Source: an uncultured Prevotellaceae bacterium (GTDB taxonomy: Bacteria; Bacteroidota; Bacteroidia; Bacteroidales; Bacteroidaceae). Taken from it: 64,000 bases of DNA. The position numbers and the translations under genes were made by a program. The DNA is taken from contig OMXL01000001.1 of assembly GCA_900314985.1 (NCBI GenBank), positions 62,001 to 126,000 on the forward strand, in the 5' to 3' direction. Positions 1 through 9,300 of this stretch are shown here, piece by piece. Position 1 is the first letter of the stretch. Every line of letters starts with the position of its first letter. The notes beneath the pieces were generated by a model. It was not told where the DNA came from, ran no database searches, and was given only the letters and a program-made list of their open reading frames with translations.

Positions 1-130
1 ATCATAAGTAAGCGGCCATGAATCCCTAAGGAAAGATTTCATCGAGGCGCAATAGCACTGACATTCTCTGAAAACTACAGAAGCGCCCCCACTTCCACTT
101 AGTACACTTTACAAAAGAAATTGCATAAAA

Positions 131-189
131 ACAAGTATCACCGTCACAGCTAATTAACTGTGAGACAACGTGTTTAGTGTGACACTTGT
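131..189 (-). repeat. Dyad repeat A, copy 1
   Basis: Imperfect inverted repeat. The left arm ACAAGTATCAC (131-141) pairs with GTGACACTTGT (179-189) with one mismatch, and a T run follows. Three more copies lie at 1050-1106, 49624-49680 and 51394-51442. The arm of the form CAAGTGTCACAC followed by a TAACG/AAACG-like run faces inward, towards the island bounded by copy 2. Confidence 0.8.
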
Positions 190-279
190 TTTTGACATAT
201 TTAGGATAATTCAAATACCACGTATCGCTAGGCTATTGATTCCTGGCACAGAAGCACGGAAATAGGAGAAGGCTCCCCT

Positions 280-535
280 TTCCCCCTAATCGCTCAGAAT
301 GCCTATGTACAAAGGGTTTACGGAGTGGGGAACCCTTTCTGAGGTTTCCCCTTGGTTCCCCCTTCATCCCCCTCGATTTTCTTTAGCATAGTGTAAATGA
401 CAAAAAGGCTCTTCGCCACTTTAGTTTTTTGGTTTTGGTTATATTCAAAGGGGGAGGTTGTGGGAACCTATGGGGAACCCTGAAATAGGTTCCCCACACT
501 GGAACCCCAGTAAATAAAGGGGAAGGGGGAAGGGG
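280..535. repeat. GC-rich foldback tract
   Basis: Dense GGGGAACC/GGTTCCCC motifs. A 9-bp perfect stem TGGGGAACC / GGTTCCCCA lies at 471-496 with an 8-base loop. A similar weaker foldback starts near 326, and further single arms lie around it. No coding frame is convincing. I do not recognise the element. Confidence 0.6.
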
Positions 536-544
536 GGAACTTTT

Positions 545-619
545 TAGCTTATCCCATTTCTGTATTAGCCTGTCCTGCTTCTGTATTAGCCTAAGCCAGC
601 GCCGTATTAGCTATACTCG
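545..619 (+). repeat. 21-bp tandem repeat, left copy
   Basis: Three full 21-base units start with TAGC and end with TGTAT or CGTAT (545-565, 566-586, 587-607). A partial unit TAGCTATACTCG (608-619) follows. The same unit is found inverted at 50808-50903, also next to a GTGCGACGG palindrome. Confidence 0.85.
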
Positions 620-623
620 TTTG

Positions 624-685
624 GTGCGACGGATGTCGCAGATATGTTCGACGGCCGTCGAACATATTTTTGATGGCCGTCGCAC
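624..685. repeat. GTGCGACGG palindrome, left copy
   Basis: The outer arms GTGCGACGG (624-632) and CCGTCGCAC (677-685) enclose a perfect 26-bp palindrome centred on GACGGCCGTC (642-667). An inverted, diverged copy is at 50742-50803. Similarity to that copy seems to extend to about 895, through a shared tail with TTAACATTCATTTTGAT. Confidence 0.85.
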
Positions 686-1049
686 GAAGCGGAAAAGACT
701 GGTATGGGAGGTAGAAGTGGTTGTCATGGAAGAGAGTATGGACAGACATGTAACTTGCAAAGTATTAGAAGATTACAAGGATGGCAAACTTACACACAAG
801 GATAATTCTCTTGCATTTCAGAAGGCTCGAAAGAGCGAAAAACGAGCTAAATTTAACATTCATTTTGATTTGTTGTAAAGAAATCGGAACTGTCTATAAA
901 ACAAAAGGTTACAAACGAAGATTAAGATAAAAACCAGAATAACGCTTTGCGCACAGTTTTGTAAAAAACGCAGATTATTTTCAACGTTAATTACATGTTC
1001 ATATTAATGTTATCAACGGTGAAATGGAAGCTTCCTCGATAGTCAGAAG

Positions 1050-1106
1050 CAAGTGTCACACTAAACGTACAGTCATACAGCAACTTAGCCGTGACGGTGA
1101 CACTTG
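1050..1106 (+). repeat. Dyad repeat A, copy 2
   Basis: Perfect 10-bp arms CAAGTGTCAC (1050-1059) and GTGACACTTG (1097-1106). It is in opposite orientation to copy 1, so the two copies bound the 190-1049 interval as inverted repeats. Confidence 0.85.
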
Positions 1107-1154
1107 GATTCATGCAAAATCTTCCTTAGAAGGTTCAAAATGTATGGTTTTTTC

Positions 1155-1185
1155 TTGTATATTTCAGCAAAAGAAGATACCTTTG
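1155..1185 (+). promoter_or_regulatory. Promoter of the 1218 gene
   Basis: TTG at 1155-1157, a 20-base spacer, then TACCTTTG at 1178-1185: the Bacteroidetes sigma-type -33/-7 pattern. The spacer (TATATTTCAGCAAAAGAAGA) is almost the same as that of the promoter at 52959-52989. Confidence 0.8.
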
Positions 1186-1217
1186 CATGTCAAAATCAAT
1201 AAACATAACTATTCATC

Positions 1218-2450
1218 ATGAAAAAACAACTGTTGAAGTACGCAACCTTAATTCTTGGGGCTATGCTCCCCACTACACTCTATGCCCAACTCAATCCGAA
1301 ACAGGGCTATGTGATTACCAACCAGAATGACACCATCTATGGCACTATAGACTACCTGTCGGATACGAAATGTGCTAACGAGTGTCGCTTCAAGCCCGAT
1401 GGAGAGGCGGCATATAAGGTGTATAAGCCAGGCGATATCAGTGCATACCGCTTTGCAGACAATGGCGTATTCTACATCACAAAGACGTTCGCTGTGGAAG
1501 GTCAGGAGAAGACATTCTTTGCTGAATACCTGTTGCAAGGTGGTGTAAGTCTGTTCCAGCACAGAGAGGGAGGCTGCGTTTACTACTTCTTTATCGACGA
1601 GAATGGCAAGGTGGCTACTGCAAAGAATGATGGAAGTGACCAGAAAGTTGCTTTCGAGAAAGAGAATGACAGAGTAAGGGCTAAGAACAAGCGTGAAGCA
1701 CTGGGCGAAGTGACTCAGATATTTTCTAAGAGCGACAAGGCGTTGCACGACTTGTGGGTAAGGGAGATTAATGCGAAGAACCTGACGCAGATAACTCACG
1801 ACTATGATATGGAATACTGTACGTCGTCAGGCGACTGTGTTGTGTTCCGTCGTAATGAGAAAGCATCGCGTGGTGTCGAGGTAAGGGCTCGCTTCCAGTT
1901 TGGCATCGGACAGGGCACTAATGCGCTGTCAGGACAGCCGTTAGAATATCCCATCACATGCAACGATCATACTATGAAGACTACTGTTGCACAGCTGGGC
2001 ATCGGTGCCGACTTCTTGTTCCCCCGTTCTAACAAGCACTGGTCTGTAGAGGTGATGGCCCTGATCAGCAAATGGAGCATGTCTGACGAGTATGTAGCAA
2101 TTGACTATTATAATATCAGAAGAGATATCAGTCTGAAGTACTGGAACTTAGGTTTCCAGGCCGGTCCTGCCTATAGTTTCAAGCCCCAATCAAAGATTTC
2201 TCCTGTGGTGCGTGCCGGTTTTGCAGCAGACATCCCCTTGTCTATCGAGAAGTCAAACTTTGACTATCTGATGTTTGACAACGAGCTTAACCCTGCCATT
2301 CAGTGCTATGGATTCTATGTCGGAGCAGGTGTTGACATTGCCATCAAGAAGCATGCGCTCCGCCTGATGGCTGAATATCAGTGGACACATTCGCCCAACA
2401 AGGAGGTAGACATCACTTATCTTGCCATCAAGGCTGGTATCAGATTGTAA
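1218..2450 (+). CDS. Secreted or outer-membrane protein of unknown function
   Basis: A 410-residue protein with a clear signal peptide (basic MKKQ, hydrophobic core, cleavage near YAQ at about residue 24). The N-terminal part has the pattern QKGYVITNQNDTIYGTIDY-like found in many uncharacterised Bacteroidetes envelope proteins. The C-terminal half, from about residue 215, alternates hydrophobic and polar residues. It ends in an aromatic- and glycine-rich stretch and AGIRL, as expected of an outer-membrane beta-barrel. I recognise the general family but not a function. The start at 1218 follows the promoter at 1178-1185 by about 32 bases and begins directly with the signal peptide. It is transcribed alone: the next gene has its own promoter. 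Barrel localisation is inferred from composition. Confidence 0.85.
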   Translation: MKKQLLKYATLILGAMLPTTLYAQLNPKQGYVITNQNDTIYGTIDYLSDTKCANECRFKPDGEAAYKVYKPGDISAYRFADNGVFYITKTFAVEGQEKTFFAEYLLQGGVSLFQHREGGCVYYFFIDENGKVATAKNDGSDQKVAFEKENDRVRAKNKREALGEVTQIFSKSDKALHDLWVREINAKNLTQITHDYDMEYCTSSGDCVVFRRNEKASRGVEVRARFQFGIGQGTNALSGQPLEYPITCNDHTMKTTVAQLGIGADFLFPRSNKHWSVEVMALISKWSMSDEYVAIDYYNIRRDISLKYWNLGFQAGPAYSFKPQSKISPVVRAGFAADIPLSIEKSNFDYLMFDNELNPAIQCYGFYVGAGVDIAIKKHALRLMAEYQWTHSPNKEVDITYLAIKAGIRL

Positions 2451-2464
2451 CTTGACTCCGTCGA

Positions 2465-2497
2465 GATTTCTTTGACCTGAAGGTGCAAAAGTGTGGC
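2465..2497 (+). repeat. ATTTCTTTGACCT element, copy 1
   Basis: Short element with consensus ATTTCTYTGACCTRWAGG, followed by a CAAAG-like run and GTGTGGC. Copies lie at 34405-34436 and 36605-36634. Here it is followed by TGCACCT (about 2519), which pairs with AGGTGCA (2481-2487), so it may act as a terminator for the preceding gene. Confidence 0.55.
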
Positions 2498-2547
2498 TTC
2501 GCAGTGGCTGCACCTCGGAAATAAAAACAAAAACTTTGTGTTTTGTT

Positions 2548-2577
2548 TTGTATTTCGCTTGGTTTGCACTACCTTTG
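2548..2577 (+). promoter_or_regulatory. pfkA promoter
   Basis: TTG at 2548-2550, a 19-base spacer, TACCTTTG at 2570-2577, followed by a 34-base leader to the ATG. The run TTCGCTTGGTTTGCACTAC upstream of the -7 box is repeated, with one change, at the upstream miaB promoter (46.3 kb). Confidence 0.8.
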
Positions 2578-2611
2578 CAGGTCGTAAGGAATAACATACA
2601 AATAAACTACA

Positions 2612-3589
2612 ATGAGCAAGATTAAGACAATAGGTATTCTGACGTCGGGTGGTGACTCTCCCGGCATGAATGCAGCCATCCGTGCCGTGACACGCGCTGG
2701 TATTTGCAATGGTTTCACGATTAAGGGTATCTACCGTGGTTACGACGGCCTCATCAAGGGCGAGGTAAAGATGCTGACAACGGAGGACGTCAGCGGCATC
2801 ATTACTCGTGGCGGTACGATTCTGAAGACTGCACGCTCGAAGGAGTTCATGACACCAGAGGGCATGCAGAAAGCTTACGAGACCTGTCAGAAGGAGGAGA
2901 TTGACGCCTTGGTAGTGATTGGCGGTAATGGTTCACTGACAGGTGCCTGGAACTTTGGTGTGGAGTTTGACTTCCCTGTCATCGGCCTGCCTGGCACCAT
3001 CGACAACGACCTCTACGGCACTGATGCCACTATCGGCTACGATACGACGATGAACACCATCATGGAGTGTGTGGACCGCATCCGCGATACTGCCAACTCT
3101 CACGAGCGCATCTTCTTTGTCGAGGTAATGGGACGCGATGCCGGCTTCCTGGCTCAGAACTGTGCCATCGCCTGCGGTGCAGAGGCCGCTATCGTTCCTG
3201 AGGAGACAACAGACGTCGACCAGCTGGCAGCCTTCATGGCTCGTGGTATCCGTAAGTCGAAGAAGTCATGTATTGTCATCGTCTCAGAGAGTCCGAAGTG
3301 TGGCGCCCTCTACTATGCCGACCGCGTCAAGAACGAGTTCCCTGAGTTCGACGTGCGCGTCTCCATCCTTGGTCACCTACAGCGTGGCGGCAGCCCATCG
3401 GCTCGCGACCGCATTCTGGCCAGCAGCACCGGTGTTGGTGCCATCGAGGCCATCAAGCAGGGTCAGCGTAACGTGATGGTAGGCTACCGCAACAACAACA
3501 TTGTCTATGTGCCCTTCTCAGAGTGCATCCGTACCGACAAGCGCTTCGACAAGCGCTTGATAACGGTACTTAACGAGCTGAGCATCTAA
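2612..3589 (+). CDS. pfkA: 6-phosphofructokinase
   Basis: Phosphorylates fructose 6-phosphate to the 1,6-bisphosphate in glycolysis, in the cytosol. At 325 residues it has bacterial PfkA length. Visible motifs are the N-terminal [16 protein letters not shown] nucleotide loop, PGTIDND with the catalytic Asp at residue 131, the MGR motif (EVMGRDAGF) and LGHLQRGG near the sugar-phosphate site. The Gly after residue 106 is the family marker for ATP rather than pyrophosphate use. Oddity: residue 106 is Asn (GGNGS) where the common ATP-dependent motif is GGDGS. The equivalent E. coli Asp103 helps hold Mg. A role in glycolysis is still the best call. The gene is single, with its own promoter, and converges on the C10 protease gene with a 4-base gap and no visible terminator. 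Confidence 0.95.
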   Translation: MSKIKTIGILTSGGDSPGMNAAIRAVTRAGICNGFTIKGIYRGYDGLIKGEVKMLTTEDVSGIITRGGTILKTARSKEFMTPEGMQKAYETCQKEEIDALVVIGGNGSLTGAWNFGVEFDFPVIGLPGTIDNDLYGTDATIGYDTTMNTIMECVDRIRDTANSHERIFFVEVMGRDAGFLAQNCAIACGAEAAIVPEETTDVDQLAAFMARGIRKSKKSCIVIVSESPKCGALYYADRVKNEFPEFDVRVSILGHLQRGGSPSARDRILASSTGVGAIEAIKQGQRNVMVGYRNNNIVYVPFSECIRTDKRFDKRLITVLNELSI

Positions 3590-3593
3590 GCAC

Positions 3594-6041
3594 TTACTTG
3601 ACGAAGAACTTCTTGCCGTTACGGATATAGAGGCCCTTGTTTAGTGATTGACCATCGGCGACTCTGCGTCCTTGCACGTCGTAGACAACATCATCAAGGG
3701 GCGATGATCCGTTTTTAACGGCAGCAATGCCTGTGGGATCCGTAACGGTGAGAAGTCCTCCGGCAAAGGTGAAGTAGTCGTTGTACATATTGCTGTGGAA
3801 ATCGTTGGCAATATACAGCTGAACGGCATACTCGCCAGCCTCCAACACTTCAGGAGCCCATATCTTGGCGCGCTGCTGTGCCCTGGCACCAACGGCAAGC
3901 GGGCAATAGAGGTATGAGGCATCAGCAAACAGGTATTCATCGTAGTAGCCCTCGTCATTCAGCTTAAAGAGTCGCATCATCATATAGGCATTGTAGTCCA
4001 TCGGTGTGCCGTTGTAGACGAGGAATTCGAAACTGCTGGGAGGATTGCTTGAATCATCAGTATTCACGGAGTACACAACATCTTGAAGAACGAAGCTGAG
4101 GTCGTCGATGGTTACGGTCTTGTGGCAGATATAGCCTTCTGTCTGCTTGAGTGCCGACGCGCTTAGACCTGCCAGATCCTCACTACCACGGGTAAGCACC
4201 ATCACATAGTCACCAGACTGAGGGAAGGTGCAGTTGAGTTCCAAGTCAGTAGTACCGTGGGCCTCAATCATGATGCCTGTTCTGAAATTAGCAGCCAGAT
4301 ACTGCAAGGTATTGCCTTCTTTATAGTAAATGCGTAAGAATACTGGACCGATGAAGTCGTTGTCGCTGTTGTTGGTGATTTTGGCGCTAACATCCTCGCG
4401 CAAGCCACGCTGTTTCAAACCATTGAGCACGAAATAGCGGGAGCTGGCGGTGAGCTGTGGCAGCGGATGGTAGAGTGTATCCGTGGGGTGCCCCTCTTCG
4501 TCAACATTGATTTCTACGTAGCTGTTGGGGCCAAAGATAGGATGCCAAGGGGCGTCAGTACCTACTTCCCTGTTGACAAACACCAGTTCATGATGTCCTG
4601 CGGTGAGATTTTCGGTAAGGTTTTCTGGTAAGAAGAGTTCACCAAGGCCTGATTCTGTATTATTCTGGCTGCCTGCAAAGCTATAGCCAGAAAACGGCAT
4701 AGTCTGCTCGGCAAGGATGCGGCTGTAGTCTATCGTGCCGTCACTGTTACGCTCAGCCATAGCTACAGTGAACGTGGCAGGACGATAGGAAGTATTGGCG
4801 ACAACGCTGTAACGTGGATAACCCTCTACATTCTCAGCCCATGAATAGCTGGCCAAGTAGCGACCATAGTTATCCAGCGCGCTCTGTGCTGGTTGCAGAC
4901 CTATCAGTGCTTGCTGACCACGGCAATAGCCGTCCTTGGTAGTGCTACCGCCTGCACCCGACAAATCAGGATTGAGCAGGTTAATCTTGTAGAAGCCGTT
5001 ACCTCTGCCATCCCAGCCCCAGTTTACATGATAGTAACCACTACCCTCCTGCACCTCATAGCCGTCAACCACAAAGGCGTGACCACCACCGGTAGAGAAG
5101 CCCATATATACCATGGGGCGACCTTCCTTCAATTCTTGATAGATCAGCTCGTCCCAACCACTCACGGTGTATTCTTCTGATTTGGCCAAAAAGACACCCT
5201 GGTCATAGCCGAACTGGTTGACAAGAATGTCTGTATCAAAGAAGAGGCCATTGGAGGCCCAAGGGGTATAATCCATCTGCACAACCTGTCCGCAGTAGCG
5301 CATCAGTGTGGCCACGGCAGTCTGCTGAGCCTCAGTGGTAGGCTGTCTGTAGTGGTCAAGCATATTGTCCCAGTCGAAGGTGGTAGCAGGTAGCGCCTCG
5401 ACAAAGCGTCCGTCAACCATAGAATAGGCAGGCAACTCACCATCAATCGGTCCTTGCGGCCAGCGGTGACAGTAGAGTACCTGACTCAATGCCGTAGCCA
5501 TACAACCAGTCAAACACAACGCTCCGTCGAGAACAGGACAGAAGGCATTATAGGGAAATGCCGGACTGTAGGTATTCTCTCCCTGGCCCCATTCTGCTGT
5601 TACCAGAGGTGCTATGTTATCATGCGTTGTCACGGCACGGGCTCGCATGCCCTGACGGCTCGCCAGTGCAATGCGCTCTGCCATATCGTCAAGCCAGCCC
5701 TGCAGAGTTGCCGGCACAGCATCGGCATGAAAGCTGCCCTGTGCCGTATAGCCCAGTACGAGGTCGTCGCCCACGCAATCGTCACCGCTGACGATAACGA
5801 AACCGTTATCGTTGGAAGCATTGAACACATAGTAGGGACTGGCCTCTGTGACGCTCTCGTCGTCGGCAGCCTGTCCCATGGCTCGATGGGGCGCCCGCAT
5901 AGCCTCACTCTTCAGTGTAACACCTTTCTGCTGTAGGAATTGGGCAGCTGCCTGGCGTGCAGTAGTGGGAGAAACAGGTTCTGCCATCATGGTCATTGCG
6001 CAGCAAAGGACGGCTGCGAGCGTCATCATACTCTTTTTCAT
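3594..6041 (-). CDS. C10 family (streptopain-like) cysteine protease
   Basis: An 815-residue secreted protease. It has a signal peptide (about residues 1-20), then a propeptide of the Spi/streptopain type (to about residue 140). The C10 catalytic domain follows, with nucleophile Cys180 in LTGCMATALSQ and His321 in GGGHAFVVDGY. The HVNWGWDGRGNGFY motif with the conserved Trp lies shortly after. Residues from about 380 on form repeated beta-rich domains of unknown function. The protein ends with VYDVQGRRVA and a GLYIRNGKKFFVK tail, the usual C-terminal sorting-type motif of large secreted Prevotella proteins, so surface delivery through a type IX-like route is likely. Streptopain relatives degrade host or dietary proteins. 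A specific substrate cannot be read from the sequence. Confidence 0.93.
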   Translation of the reverse strand: MKKSMMTLAAVLCCAMTMMAEPVSPTTARQAAAQFLQQKGVTLKSEAMRAPHRAMGQAADDESVTEASPYYVFNASNDNGFVIVSGDDCVGDDLVLGYTAQGSFHADAVPATLQGWLDDMAERIALASRQGMRARAVTTHDNIAPLVTAEWGQGENTYSPAFPYNAFCPVLDGALCLTGCMATALSQVLYCHRWPQGPIDGELPAYSMVDGRFVEALPATTFDWDNMLDHYRQPTTEAQQTAVATLMRYCGQVVQMDYTPWASNGLFFDTDILVNQFGYDQGVFLAKSEEYTVSGWDELIYQELKEGRPMVYMGFSTGGGHAFVVDGYEVQEGSGYYHVNWGWDGRGNGFYKINLLNPDLSGAGGSTTKDGYCRGQQALIGLQPAQSALDNYGRYLASYSWAENVEGYPRYSVVANTSYRPATFTVAMAERNSDGTIDYSRILAEQTMPFSGYSFAGSQNNTESGLGELFLPENLTENLTAGHHELVFVNREVGTDAPWHPIFGPNSYVEINVDEEGHPTDTLYHPLPQLTASSRYFVLNGLKQRGLREDVSAKITNNSDNDFIGPVFLRIYYKEGNTLQYLAANFRTGIMIEAHGTTDLELNCTFPQSGDYVMVLTRGSEDLAGLSASALKQTEGYICHKTVTIDDLSFVLQDVVYSVNTDDSSNPPSSFEFLVYNGTPMDYNAYMMMRLFKLNDEGYYDEYLFADASYLYCPLAVGARAQQRAKIWAPEVLEAGEYAVQLYIANDFHSNMYNDYFTFAGGLLTVTDPTGIAAVKNGSSPLDDVVYDVQGRRVADGQSLNKGLYIRNGKKFFVK

Positions 6042-6068
6042 CGGTTAATAGTTTACATTATTTGTCTG

Positions 6069-6076
6069 CAAAGGTA
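6069..6076 (-). promoter_or_regulatory. -7 box of the C10 protease gene
   Basis: TACCTTTG on the minus strand, about 28 bases upstream of the ATG. I see no clear -33 TTG at the usual distance. Confidence 0.65.
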
Positions 6077-6113
6077 CTCATTATTTCCGATTTATTCGCT
6101 CTATTCAAACAAA

Positions 6114-6137
6114 AAAATGCGTGTTGCCACGCATTTT
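6114..6137. terminator. Hairpin with flanking A/T runs
   Basis: AAAATGCGTG / CACGCATTTT stem (10 bp, 4-base loop). It is preceded by an A run and followed by T-rich sequence. It sits upstream of the C10 promoter and of the pectin locus, so it may insulate the two divergent units. No gene reads directly into it. Confidence 0.6.
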
Positions 6138-6207
6138 CTTATTTCCTCATCTTCTGGCATGACAGACCAAGAGCCGCGAAGCAGGTGGTTATCAGCAATG
6201 ACATGAT

Positions 6208-6223
6208 ACGTAATCGTTTACGT
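6208..6223. promoter_or_regulatory. Candidate operator upstream of the pectinesterase gene
   Basis: ACGTAATCGTTTACGT, a 16-bp near-palindrome (two mismatched positions). It matches the perfect palindrome TCGTAAACGTTTACGA at 12254-12269 upstream of susC. It ends 32 bases before the -33 TTG (6256-6258). The CG-centred 16-mer resembles operators of LacI-family regulators. The regulator is not in this window. Confidence 0.6.
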
Positions 6224-6255
6224 CGTTTTTAAGTTAAAATAAACCACAAAAGCCA

Positions 6256-6285
6256 TTGCCATATTATAAATAATGTGTATCTTTG
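6256..6285 (+). promoter_or_regulatory. Promoter of the pectinesterase gene
   Basis: TTG 6256-6258, a 19-base spacer, TATCTTTG 6278-6285. The leader to the ATG at 6348 is about 57 bases. The region 6138-6255 between the hairpin and this promoter holds only the operator. Confidence 0.8.
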
Positions 6286-6347
6286 TAGCCTACTATATCG
6301 CTGAAACAAATACAATTAACATATTTACTAACAAAACCAAAACAATT

Positions 6348-9300
6348 ATGAAGTACAAACTTTTACGTTTTTCACTTCTCAGTGTGCTCGTCATGCTGTT
6401 TTCGGGATTAGTATATGCTGCAGCTACGGACAATCCGTACAAGCATATCTTCTCTACAACAGAAAAGACGTTTACAACTGATGAAACCCAAAACCTAAGT
6501 GGTGTAGATTGGACTCTTACCACTACATGGTTTGACAATTCCAAGAAAGACTACAACAAAGATGCTGATTGGGGCATGAAACTTGGAAGCAACAGCAAAC
6601 CTATCCAAAGCCTCACTCTTACTTCTAAAGAAGGAGACATCCCTGGCACCATTACTTCTGTAAAAGTCAGCGGAAAAATCAGAAGTGGAGCTGCTGTAAA
6701 CATGTCTGTCACTGTAGGCGGAGTTGCATTTACCCCTGCAGATGCAGCCATGAGTAAAGATGGTTCTGAGCTTGAATTTACTGGTAGTGGTACTGGAAGC
6801 GTAGTTATTGCTTGCAACACCACATCTGCAGCAAATAAAAGTGGAGCCATTTACATTAGGGACATTACCATTGCTTACGAAAACGGTGGTCAGACAGATA
6901 CTCGTGTAGCTACTTCTATCACGCTCGTTAACCCAACGACGACAGCAGCTGTTGGCGACGTGGTCGCTCTGCCATCAGCAGAATTGAAGGCTGCTGACGA
7001 AAGCAACATCACTGATGCTGTCATCACATGGGAGAGCAGCGACGAAACGGTTGCCGCTTTTGAAGACAACACTACGACTGGCATGAAAGAGCTGAAAGCT
7101 CTGAAGGCCGGTACCGCTACCATTACAGCTTCGTATGCAGGCAATACAACCTACAAGGCCAGTTCTGCCAGCTTTACATTGACAGTCAAGGAGTACACTC
7201 AGTACACCACCATCGCTTCAATGTTGGAGAATATCACTTCAACAAAGACGGATATTAAATACACCTTCTCAGGCATTGCAGTTACCTATGTCAATGGCAA
7301 ATACACCTACATCTACAAATCTGGTGACGGTGTCATTTTGCTGTATGGTGACAACCTTGGTTTAGAGGCAGGATGTGTGTATAATGGTAGCCTTGTTGGC
7401 CAACTGTACGCATTCAATGGTCTGCCAGAGATTGCCGTTTCAGCCAATGACATCAACGTAGAAAAGCAGGAAGGTATGGTCGAGGTAGGCATTAATATCA
7501 TCACCCCAGATGAACTGCCTTACTATATCAACAAGCAGTGTGCCATCCAAAACGCTGAATATGTATCTACTGCTAGCGGTAATATGACGTTCACTGTTGG
7601 TGACAAGGAGTTCATTGTCCGCAACAGCTTCGGCATCGACTTACCAGAACTTACAGCTGGCAAGAAGTACACCGTCGAGGGCTTCGGTGCTGTATACGTC
7701 AAGAACGATAACACCACCTATCAACTTTATCCGACTAATGTCACAGAGGAGCAGGAAACTCCTGCAGGCTTCCGCGACATCAAGATTGACCTGACACAGC
7801 ATTCAGAGCTGCTGACAGAAAGTGATGTCTACATCACAGTGGCTGAAGACGGAACCATTGGAACAACAGACAATGCAGAAAACGCTGCAGCTACCATTAA
7901 AGGAAAAGTTCATGGTTCATACGGCAGTGCTAACTTTACCGCCAGCGTTCCTGTTCAGGGCTGCGTGAAGATTACCTATGCTACCCACGACTACGGTAAC
8001 GACATCATCGTAACGAACAGCGAGGGCGCAGAAGTCGCTAAACTGAATACCATGGGTGATAAGTGGATGAGCAATCACGACAATGTGGCTGTCACTTACT
8101 ATCGCACCAACGAGCCTACCACGCTGAACTTCAGCAAGGCCAACTACAACCCCTATTTCGCTGTAGAGGCTATCGATCCTGCCGACCTGCCCGCAGAGGT
8201 TACCAGCTATAACATTACTTTTGCTGCTGGCGAGGGTGTTACTGGTACTGTTCCTGCTGCTCTTGAAGTAGAGGCTGGTGGTAAGTTCACCGCTCCCAAG
8301 AACTACACCTTATATAAAGAAGGCTATACACTCAACGGATGGGAATCTGGCGATGCAATCTATCTGCCAGGTCAGGAAGTTACTCCAGAAGCAGACATGA
8401 CGCTGACTGCCCATTTCGTACAGAACGAAGTAAGTCTGGCTGACCGCACAGAGACTGTCGCCATCAGCTATGAGCTGGGAGGATATAACGACAATCCTAA
8501 GTACAAGTTTGAGGGTAATACTGGCTTCATGGTTTCTCAGGCTACCGTCAATGGCAAAGCCATCGATGTAAAGGCAGATGTTGACGCTACCAGCGGTAAG
8601 TTTGCACACAACGGCAGCGGATGGCATCAGGTTAATGCAGGTACGAAGGTTACTGTTCCTTCTGCCAAAGGGGCCGTCATCAAAGTCACCACCTATAATG
8701 ATGCTACTGCTGTCACCTTCAACGGTAATGCAGGTACTGCAGACGGAAACACCGCTGTATATACCGCTACTGCAGAAGATGCTAGCTGCGAGATTGCCCA
8801 GGTAAGCAGTGGCTACTGGAACAAGTTAGAGGTTACACTGCCTGTGGCACAAATCGAGACCCCAGTCTACGTGATTGACGGCTACTGGGACCGAACAGCA
8901 ATGAAGCAGTTGGAGTTCAACGAAGAAGCTCAGGCCTATGTCTTCGAAGTGAGCACAACAAACCCATACTACTTCGCATATGCCACAAAGCAGATGACTG
9001 CCGAAGAGGCTGAGGCAGATCCGAACTGGACAGAATTCGCTAAATATCGCTATGCTATTGCAGAGGGTGACAATTATGCCACTCTTAACCAGGAGATACA
9101 GTTGCAAAACTGCGACGGAACCATCGTTCTGGAGCCCGGTACCTATACCGTTAGTGTCACAAAGGATTGGAAGATGACCATTACCCAGATTGAGTCTGTC
9201 TACGTCGTAGCAGGATGGCTCATGGAATCACAGGAGGCCGGATTCTTCGGAGAGGCGTGGAATACCACGCTGGAGGCCAACCAGATGGAGAAGCAGGAAG

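Larger units (their letters stand above)
1..1217. other. Gene-poor, repeat-rich stretch
   Basis: I see no convincing protein gene here. The stretch holds two copies of a dyad repeat (131-189 and 1050-1106), a GC-rich foldback tract (about 280-535), a 21-bp tandem repeat (545-619) and a long palindrome (624-685). An open frame at 621-878 begins inside the palindrome and is discussed under rejected items. The right end carries the promoter of the next gene. The same repeat families recur at 49.6-51.4 kb. Confidence 0.7.

Noticed and set aside
26..214. 62-residue minus-strand open frame
   Set aside because: It crosses dyad repeat A and has no promoter or recognisable domain.
621..878. 85-residue plus-strand open frame
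   Set aside because: Its first 25 codons are the GTGCGACGG palindrome, and its end matches a repeat tail at 50.6 kb. The right copy of the module breaks the same frame soon after the palindrome. No -7 box lies before it. More likely repeat sequence than a gene.
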